This document shows, in pieces, positions 5,544 through 10,726 of a DNA stretch of 10,726 bases. The translations under genes were made by a program, and so were the position numbers. Below the pieces are notes generated by a model. The model was not told the DNA's origin, made no database searches, and worked only from the letters and a program-made list of their open reading frames with translations. Every line of letters begins with the position of its first letter. Within the stretch, counting starts at the first letter, position 1. This DNA is from an uncultured Alphaproteobacteria bacterium. Its GTDB lineage: Bacteria > Pseudomonadota > Alphaproteobacteria > UBA7887. The stretch is taken from assembly GCA_913044255.1 (NCBI GenBank), contig CAJWOI010000065.1, forward strand, positions 1 to 10,726, in the 5' to 3' direction.

Positions 5544-7895
5544 TTGACAAAAACAGGAATTGGAGCCTCGGTAGCCCGAAAAGAAGATAGCCGATTTTTG
5601 CATGGTCGCGGCCAGTTTGTGGGTGATATCAAACTTGCCGGTATGTTGGATGCTGCATTTGTGCGGAGCCCCGTTGCCCACGGGCGCATAGTATCCATTG
5701 ATGTCCCAGAACAATTTCACGGCTCCGTTTTTATGGCAAAGGATTTAACAGGCCTTAAAACAATTCGTGCCAATTCGGGACTAAAAGGTTTTAAATTGTC
5801 TGAACAACCTACCCTCGCTTCTGACAAAGTTCGTCTGGTGGGAGAACTGTTGGCCGTGTGCGTTGGCGGCAGCCGTGCGTTGGCGGAAGACGTTGTTGAC
5901 GAGGTTTTTGCCAATATTGAGGAATTGGAACCCGTCACCGATATGTTGTCTGCCCGCGCCCCTGATACGCCTCTGGTACACGAGGAATGGGGTGATAATG
6001 TCTTTCTAGAGACCAAAGTGGATACCGGTGTAGAGGATGCCCTCGCATCAGCACCTGTAAAAATTTCGCGGCGTCTTCGCATGTCTCGTCAGTGCATGGC
6101 CCCCCTCGAAGGGAGAGGTGTCGTAGCAGAATGGAACCACAGAGCGCGACAGTTGGTTGTGTATACGTCGACACAAATCCCGCACATTGTGCGAACGGGT
6201 TTGGCCGAATGTCTGGGTTTGGACGAGAGTGCCGTACGAGTTATTGCGCCGGATGTGGGTGGAGCATTTGGTTACAAAGCAATTTTGTTGCCTGAAGAAC
6301 TTATCGTGTGCTGGTTGGCTTTACACCTCCATCGGCCGGTAAGGTGGCTCGAGGATCGTCGTGAAGCGCTGACAGCTTCGGCAAATGCTCGTGAGCATTA
6401 CTATGACATTACGCTATGTGCGGACGAGCAAGGGAAATTTCTTGCCCTTGATGCGAAGGTAACGGTAGATGCTGGGGCCTACTCGTCCTACCCGTTCACT
6501 GCCTGCCTGGAGGCAGCGCAAGTCGCTAGTATCCTCCCGGGCCCGTACAATTTTCCCACATATCACTGCCAGACTTGGTCGGTAGCAACCAACAAATGCC
6601 CCATTTTACCCTATCGAGGTGTTGCGCGAGCAGGGGTTTGTTATGCACTTGAAGCCATGGTTGAGTTACTTGCGAGGGAGATAAATCGTGAACCACATGA
6701 GGTTCGACTAGAAAACCTTATCACTCCGGACCAAATGCCGTTTGATAACATCGTACAAAAACATTTCGACAGTGGTGATTATCCTGAGTGTTTAAAACGC
6801 GCTGTTGCAACAGTTGATGTGGAAGCGGTGCGTAAAAGGCAGGTCCGCGGAGAACCCGACGGGAGATTGGTGGGTCTCGGAATGGGTATTTTCAACGAAC
6901 AGGCAGCTCATGGTGCGGCCGTTTACTCAGCTTGGGGAATTCCCATGATCCCGGGGTACGAGCAGGCGTCTGTTAGATTCACCCCGGACGGAGGCCTAGA
7001 GGTTCGAGTGGGAATCCAGTGTCATGGCCAAGGGTTAGAAACAACATTAGCCCAGGTGGCACATGAGATCCTTGGACTTGATATTGAGTCCATCAAAATA
7101 GTTCATGGCGATACAGAGTTGTCCCCCTATTCCACCGGAACGTGGGGATCAAGGGCAATGGTGATGTCCGGTGGGGCAGTCGCAACCGCATGCGAAAAGT
7201 TATGTGAGCGGATTCAATTAATTGGGGCACATCTTTTGCAAGCGAGACTTGAGGACATCAGGATTGAAGATGGTTACGTCAAGGCTCCGTCAGGCCAAAT
7301 TTCTCTGATTGATGTTGCGTGTACCTGGTACCGTCGACCGCAAGATTTGCCTGCCGATGTGGATCGGCAAGGGTTAGAAGTAACAGCCGGGTACAAACCA
7401 AGACGGGACGATGGGACGTTTTCATACGCTGCGCATGCTGCTGTCGTGGCAATCGATCCAAATTTTGGGAATGTGGAAATAATCAAGTACGTCGTTGTAG
7501 AAGATGGTGGTGTGCTTATAAACCCGATGATTGTTGATGGCCAAATTCTCGGAGGTGCAGCCCAAGGTATCGGCACAGCTTTATATGAGGAAATGCCATT
7601 CGATGAGAGCGGACAACCATTGTTTTCTACTCTTGCAGATTATGTTCTGCCGGGTGCCACTGAAGTGCCAAACATTCATATCGAGCATATGGAAACGCCT
7701 TCTCCGTACTCGTCGTTTGGACAAAAGGGAATTGGGGAGGGAGGTGCTATCGGTTCCGTTGCGGCTGTGACGAATGCAGTAAATGACGCACTGCGTCAGG
7801 TTGGGGCGGAGGTTACTGAGACGCCGATGACACCCAGAAGAATATTAACTGCTATCCAGGAAGCAAAAATAAAACGTGAAAGCGTGGGCACTTGA
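5544..7895 (+). CDS. Molybdopterin-binding large subunit of a xanthine oxidase/CoxL-family hydroxylase
   Basis: This is the catalytic subunit that holds the Mo-pterin cofactor and hydroxylates a C-H or aldehyde with oxygen from water. The start is TTG at 5544: an in-frame stop lies at 5520 with no ATG between, GGGA is 5 nt upstream, and the family N-terminus GIGASVARKEDSRFLHGRG (5-23) is intact. Length, 783 aa, is normal. Family marks include STQIPH (Gln211, the Mo-contacting Gln), DVGGAFGYK at 237-245, PYRGVAR at 356-362, GQG at 495-497, TWGSR at 533-537 and GIGEGGAIGS with catalytic Glu732. The copper-binding Cys of CO dehydrogenase (AYRCSFR) is Gly here, and the Glu that contacts purine in xanthine oxidase is Ala246. 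So neither CO nor xanthine is a likely substrate; heteroaromatics, aldehydes or CoA esters remain open. The FAD-subunit start overlaps its stop. Confidence 0.94.
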   Translation: MTKTGIGASVARKEDSRFLHGRGQFVGDIKLAGMLDAAFVRSPVAHGRIVSIDVPEQFHGSVFMAKDLTGLKTIRANSGLKGFKLSEQPTLASDKVRLVGELLAVCVGGSRALAEDVVDEVFANIEELEPVTDMLSARAPDTPLVHEEWGDNVFLETKVDTGVEDALASAPVKISRRLRMSRQCMAPLEGRGVVAEWNHRARQLVVYTSTQIPHIVRTGLAECLGLDESAVRVIAPDVGGAFGYKAILLPEELIVCWLALHLHRPVRWLEDRREALTASANAREHYYDITLCADEQGKFLALDAKVTVDAGAYSSYPFTACLEAAQVASILPGPYNFPTYHCQTWSVATNKCPILPYRGVARAGVCYALEAMVELLAREINREPHEVRLENLITPDQMPFDNIVQKHFDSGDYPECLKRAVATVDVEAVRKRQVRGEPDGRLVGLGMGIFNEQAAHGAAVYSAWGIPMIPGYEQASVRFTPDGGLEVRVGIQCHGQGLETTLAQVAHEILGLDIESIKIVHGDTELSPYSTGTWGSRAMVMSGGAVATACEKLCERIQLIGAHLLQARLEDIRIEDGYVKAPSGQISLIDVACTWYRRPQDLPADVDRQGLEVTAGYKPRRDDGTFSYAAHAAVVAIDPNFGNVEIIKYVVVEDGGVLINPMIVDGQILGGAAQGIGTALYEEMPFDESGQPLFSTLADYVLPGATEVPNIHIEHMETPSPYSSFGQKGIGEGGAIGSVAAVTNAVNDALRQVGAEVTETPMTPRRILTAIQEAKIKRESVGT

Positions 7896-8683
7896 AAGCG
7901 CCCGCATTTAAATATTATAGGCCGGTCTCTGTAGAGGATGTTGTAACAACGTTGGCGGATCAGAGTGTCTTTAAGAAACTGCTGGCGGGCGGTCAGTCGT
8001 TATGCCCCATGATGAATTTTCGGTTAGTTCGACCGGATCTGATTGTTGATATATCCCGACTGAAAGATCTTCACCTAGTTGAACAAACAGACAAAACGGT
8101 GAGAATTGGGGCTGGGATTACACATGCGATGATTGAGGACGGGATTGTAGAAGGAAAAACCGGCCTCTATTTACGTGAAGTGGCAGGTGGAATTGCTTAT
8201 CGAGCCGTTCGTAATCGTGGCACGGTTGGTGGGAGCCTTGCTCATGCAGACCCTTCGGCGGACTGGCCTTCCGCACTTACCGCGATGGGGGCCCGACTTG
8301 AGGTAAGAGGGCCGAATGGATCCCGGACCGTCGATATAAACGAATTTCTGGAAGGACCGTTTCAGACCAGCCTGAATGATGACGAAGTTCTATTTGCCAT
8401 TGAGTTGCCTAGATTAACGGAATCAGCCCGTTGGGCCTACGTGAAGGCGTGTCAAAAGCCAGGAGAATTTGCGAAGGCAATTGCAGTCACGTTGGTTGAT
8501 GAAAAATTAGGACTCCACAAGACCGTCCTTGGTGCAAGACAGTCGAGCCCGGCTTGTCTGGATGAGATTTGGGATGGCAAGGATGAATCCAAAATCAATG
8601 TTTTTCTGGACAGTTCTAATTTCTACGAACGTACTACGCATGTCGCTGCACTTCGAAAAGCGATAGCAAAGGTACAAATATGA
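7892..8683 (+). CDS. FAD-binding middle subunit of the molybdenum hydroxylase (CoxM family)
   Basis: This subunit takes electrons from the Fe-S clusters onto FAD and hands them to the outside acceptor. The start is TTG at 7892, overlapping the previous stop as TTGA. It gives MKAPAFKYYRPVSVEDV, the standard N-terminus, so a rare start with coupling is likely; the ribosome site is poor. FAD motifs are AGGQSL at 32-37 and TVGGSLAHADP at 111-121. The C-terminal domain has GEFAKAIAVTL at 191-201 but then is short and divergent: 263 aa in all, against about 280-290 commonly. The conserved tail with an Arg-rich YR element is not obvious. It is still intact with no frameshift. Its 3' end overlaps the Fe-S gene by 4 nt. 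Confidence 0.92.
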   Translation: MKAPAFKYYRPVSVEDVVTTLADQSVFKKLLAGGQSLCPMMNFRLVRPDLIVDISRLKDLHLVEQTDKTVRIGAGITHAMIEDGIVEGKTGLYLREVAGGIAYRAVRNRGTVGGSLAHADPSADWPSALTAMGARLEVRGPNGSRTVDINEFLEGPFQTSLNDDEVLFAIELPRLTESARWAYVKACQKPGEFAKAIAVTLVDEKLGLHKTVLGARQSSPACLDEIWDGKDESKINVFLDSSNFYERTTHVAALRKAIAKVQI

Positions 8684-9159
8684 CCCAGGTGAATATTGGA
8701 CTGAGGGTGAACGGGGAAAAAGTGAATGAAACCATAGATTCCCGGCAAAGTTTGGCGGATTTCTTGCGCGATACGTTGCTATTAACAGGCACTCATTTGG
8801 GGTGTGAACATGGTGTGTGTGGTGCGTGTACCGTCTGGATCAATGGCGCGCCTTCGAGATCTTGTATAACGTTGGCCGCATCTTGCGATGACGCAGAAGT
8901 GATATCCATCGAAGGATTTAAAGATGATCCTCGGATGGAAGAATTGCGCTCCGCTTTTATTTCAGAACATGCGTTGCAGTGTGGTTACTGTACGTCTGGG
9001 ATGTTGATTACCGCGTACGACATTGTACATAGGTTGCCGGATGCAGATGACAATCGTCTTCGTTTGGAGTTGGCAGGAAATCTTTGTCGTTGTACCGGTT
9101 ACAAAGGGATTGTGTGTGCTTTGCGACGGGTGCTAGGGCCTCCTAGTGAAAACGGATGA
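8680..9159 (+). CDS. [2Fe-2S] small subunit of the molybdenum hydroxylase (CoxS family)
   Basis: This subunit carries two [2Fe-2S] clusters that pass electrons from the Mo site to FAD. All eight cluster cysteines are present: C42, C47, C50 and C62 in the plant-ferredoxin-like N-terminal domain (CEHGVCGAC), and C101, C104, C136 and C138 in the helical C-terminal domain (CGYC and CRC). Length, 159 aa, is typical. The ATG at 8680 overlaps the FAD gene stop (ATGA) with AAAGG 7 nt upstream. The C-terminus overlaps the next start, again as ATGA. Nothing is missing, so the electron chain should be functional. Confidence 0.96.
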   Translation: MTQVNIGLRVNGEKVNETIDSRQSLADFLRDTLLLTGTHLGCEHGVCGACTVWINGAPSRSCITLAASCDDAEVISIEGFKDDPRMEELRSAFISEHALQCGYCTSGMLITAYDIVHRLPDADDNRLRLELAGNLCRCTGYKGIVCALRRVLGPPSENG

Positions 9160-9734
9160 GGCTCTCTCAAACGTTTTCCGTGCCGCATCCTCGGGAAGAT
9201 GTTTGGAATTTGTTTCAAGACATCGAGGCATTGGCAAATTGTTTTCCCGGTGCCAAAATTACGAAGCTAGAGGGTATAGAATCGTTTACCGGTGAAGTCA
9301 CTGCAAGACTAGGACCGATGCGACTGCATTTCGTGGGTGATGGTCAGGCTGATCGGAATCATGGGTCGTGGAGTGGGAGATTGCGCGGAAAAGGAAGGGA
9401 TAAAGGTTCCAACTCTGGTGCCAAGGCTACCATTAAATATCTGTTGGTTGATATTGGCGATGGATCAGAGACCGAGATAGAGGTGGAAGCGGACTACGTG
9501 CTAAGTGGTTCTATCGCTCAGTTTGGGCGCGGCGCTATCGTGGAAGAATTTGTGCGACAAATTACCGCGCAATTCAGTGCCAATTTAGATGAAATGTTGA
9601 GGCGCTCTTCCGATATCGATAATTTGACACAGATATCTGAAGAGGGCGTTGGTGAATTGAAAGTTGGTAGATTCTTGATCAAGGCCATTTATTTGAATGT
9701 ACGAAGATTTTTTGCGCGTGTTTTCGGGAAATAG
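9156..9734 (+). CDS. CoxG-like SRPBCC-fold protein, membrane-recruiting partner of the hydroxylase
   Basis: CoxG-type proteins have an SRPBCC (START-like) ligand-binding fold and help attach CO dehydrogenase-family enzymes to the membrane; quinone binding has been reported for a mycobacterial CoxG (recalled, not checked). Family marks are FSVPHPREDVWNLFQDIEAL at 7-26, CFPGAK at 29-34, GEVTARLGPMRLHF at 46-59 and AQFGRGAIVEEF at 121-132. A linker rich in acidic residues (about 150-167) leads to GRFLIKAIYLNVRRFFARVF at 171-190, a hydrophobic and Arg/Lys-rich stretch that looks like an amphipathic membrane-binding helix. The 192-aa length fits a CoxG with tail. The ATG at 9156 overlaps the Fe-S gene stop. 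No strong ribosome site is seen, so coupling is likely. The copper-less hydroxylase next door shows this is not a CO system. Confidence 0.85.
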   Translation: MRLSQTFSVPHPREDVWNLFQDIEALANCFPGAKITKLEGIESFTGEVTARLGPMRLHFVGDGQADRNHGSWSGRLRGKGRDKGSNSGAKATIKYLLVDIGDGSETEIEVEADYVLSGSIAQFGRGAIVEEFVRQITAQFSANLDEMLRRSSDIDNLTQISEEGVGELKVGRFLIKAIYLNVRRFFARVFGK

Positions 9735-9767
9735 TAAATGTTTCAACGTGTATAAATTATCCTTTGA

Positions 9768-9782
9768 ACAAATACCATTTGT
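9768..9782. promoter_or_regulatory. Palindrome ACAAAT-N3-ATTTGT, possible operator before the LLM gene
   Basis: Six-base perfect arms with a 3-base spacer sit in the AT-rich 89-nt gap, 41 nt before the LLM start. TTGAAC at 9765-9770 overlaps the left arm and could be a -35 box; a -10 box 17 nt on (TATTCG) is poor. The stem has few G-C pairs, so it would be a poor terminator and is better viewed as a possible regulator site. Confidence 0.3.
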
Positions 9783-9811
9783 AGATTATTCGATGTGACA
9801 AACAAAAAGTG

Positions 9812-9816
9812 GGAGG
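9812..9816 (+). promoter_or_regulatory. Strong ribosome binding site for the LLM oxidoreductase
   Basis: GGAGG lies 7 nt before the ATG at 9824. It decides between that ATG and an upstream GTG at 9809, which would have the site inside its own coding sequence. Confidence 0.8.
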
Positions 9817-9823
9817 AATTGCA

Positions 9824-10657
9824 ATGGATATTGGAGCTTACTTCTTTTCTACGGCGTACTCGATTGATGTCGCGGAACTTGCAACCGAGCTTGAGCAGCG
9901 TGGTTTTGAATCATTGCTGGTCCCCGAACATACACACATACCTGTTAGCCGGAAAACGGAATGGCCTGGCGGGGGCGATCTGCCGAAAGAGTACTACCAC
10001 ACGTACGATCCCTTTGTGGCTCTATCTTTTGCTGCGGCCGCGACAAAGACGCTTAAAATCGGGACAGGAATATGTTTAATCCCACAGCGTGATCCAATCG
10101 TTACGGCGAAATGTGTCGCAAGCCTTGATCACCTCTCGAAAGGGAGATTTATCTTTGGAATCGGGGGTGGTTGGAATGTGGATGAGATGGAAAACCATGG
10201 GGCCCAGTATTCAAGTCGCTTCAAGTTGCTAAAAGAAAATATCCTCGCCATGAAGCAGTTTTGGACGGAGGAAAATGGAGAATTCCACGGGCAATTTGTG
10301 GACTTTGATCCTGCATTTTCTTGGCCAAAGCCTGCCCAATCCCCACATCCACCGATCATTCTGGGTGGGGAGACGGACTATACGTTACGACGTGTAGTCG
10401 AGTTTTGCGATGGATGGTTGCCGCGTCCGCGGACCGATATCGTAGATGGGATGGCACGTCTCCGCCGCGTTGCGGAGGAAGGTGGGCGTGACCTATCTTC
10501 CATTTCAGTCACTGTATTCAGTGCACCGCCTGAAAAGGAAATATTGGACTCGTATGCAGAACTTGGAATCAATCGGGCGTTGTTACGGATTCCGACTGAA
10601 GATCGTGATACCTGCCTCAAGCTATTGGATAGCTATATGCCTTTGGTCCGAAAATAG
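9824..10657 (+). CDS. Luciferase-like (LLM) class flavin/F420-dependent oxidoreductase
   Basis: LLM enzymes have a TIM-barrel fold and use reduced flavin or the deazaflavin F420 for hydride transfer or monooxygenation. The ATG at 9824 gives 277 aa, the length of the short LLM group annotated as probable F420-dependent oxidoreductases. Marks are ELEQRGFESLLVPEHTHIP at 22-40, TGICLIPQRDP at 81-91, KCVASLDHLSKGRFIFGIG at 96-114, GGGWNVDEMENHG at 114-126 and PIILGG at 177-182 followed by a CDGWLP at 195-200. It follows the hydroxylase genes by 89 nt on the same strand, so it may act in the same pathway, for example as a second oxidation step. Whether it uses FMN or F420 cannot be told from sequence reading alone; F420 is uncommon in proteobacteria. 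The substrate is unknown. Confidence 0.9.
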   Translation: MDIGAYFFSTAYSIDVAELATELEQRGFESLLVPEHTHIPVSRKTEWPGGGDLPKEYYHTYDPFVALSFAAAATKTLKIGTGICLIPQRDPIVTAKCVASLDHLSKGRFIFGIGGGWNVDEMENHGAQYSSRFKLLKENILAMKQFWTEENGEFHGQFVDFDPAFSWPKPAQSPHPPIILGGETDYTLRRVVEFCDGWLPRPRTDIVDGMARLRRVAEEGGRDLSSISVTVFSAPPEKEILDSYAELGINRALLRIPTEDRDTCLKLLDSYMPLVRK

Positions 10658-10664
10658 ACATGGT

Positions 10665-10710
10665 GTGTATTACTTTAATGGCCTCGCAAATACACTTGTT
10701 CTGGTTTTTT
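10665..10710 (+). terminator. Weak hairpin plus T-run after the LLM gene
   Basis: GTGTATT at 10665-10671 pairs perfectly with AATACAC at 10689-10695 around a 17-nt loop. A six-T run follows at 10705-10710, nine bases after the stem. The low GC and the gap before the T-run make it a poor intrinsic terminator, but it is the only candidate between the stop codon and the window edge. Confidence 0.3.
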
Positions 10711-10726
10711 GGTTGCTTATTGGGAG

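Noticed and set aside
5544..9159. Annotation of the three subunits as aerobic CO dehydrogenase
   Set aside because: The large subunit has PYRGVAR rather than AYRCSFR, so the copper-binding Cys is missing; gene order also differs.
106..10620. Many - strand open frames of 60-170 codons
   Set aside because: All lie opposite well-supported genes, show no family motifs and have no ribosome sites; they are shadows of coding sequence.
1..10726. Mobile element, CRISPR or defence system
   Set aside because: No transposase, integrase, regularly spaced repeats, nuclease or toxin-antitoxin genes are visible; the window is metabolic throughout.

Overview
The window carries nine protein-coding genes, all on the + strand and packed closely. 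There is no RNA gene, insertion sequence, phage gene or CRISPR array. It reads as a bacterial catabolic island, most likely from a proteobacterium. The reasons are the TRAP transporter, the fused HyuA-HyuB enzyme and the three-subunit molybdenum hydroxylase with a CoxG-like partner. The exact lineage cannot be read from the sequence. Base composition is near 50-60% GC in many places but clearly lower in the TRAP region.

Layout: (1) bases 2-1813 are the 3' part of a fused hydantoinase/5-oxoprolinase gene that enters from the left edge; (2) 1814-2064 is non-coding; (3) 2065-5315 is a complete TRAP transporter: TakP-like periplasmic binding protein, DctQ small membrane subunit, DctM large membrane subunit; (4) 5316-5543 is a leader region with a bulged hairpin; (5) 5544-9734 is a four-gene unit encoding a molybdopterin hydroxylase large subunit, FAD subunit, [2Fe-2S] subunit and a CoxG/SRPBCC protein, each start overlapping the previous stop by 4 nt; (6) 9824-10657 is a luciferase-like (LLM) flavin- or F420-dependent oxidoreductase with a strong ribosome binding site; (7) the last 69 bases are non-coding.

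Inferred working model: the TRAP system imports an organic acid. The Mo hydroxylase inserts oxygen from water into it, probably at a heteroaromatic or otherwise activated C-H, passing electrons through two Fe-S clusters to FAD. The LLM enzyme and the ATP-dependent oxoprolinase/hydantoinase then carry out further oxidation and opening of a cyclic amide. The substrate is unknown. Active-site residues argue against CO (no Cys at the copper-binding position) and against xanthine (Ala at the position of the purine-contacting Glu). No regulator and no Mo-cofactor maturation gene (XdhC, CoxD/E/F type) lies in the window, so those functions must be elsewhere.
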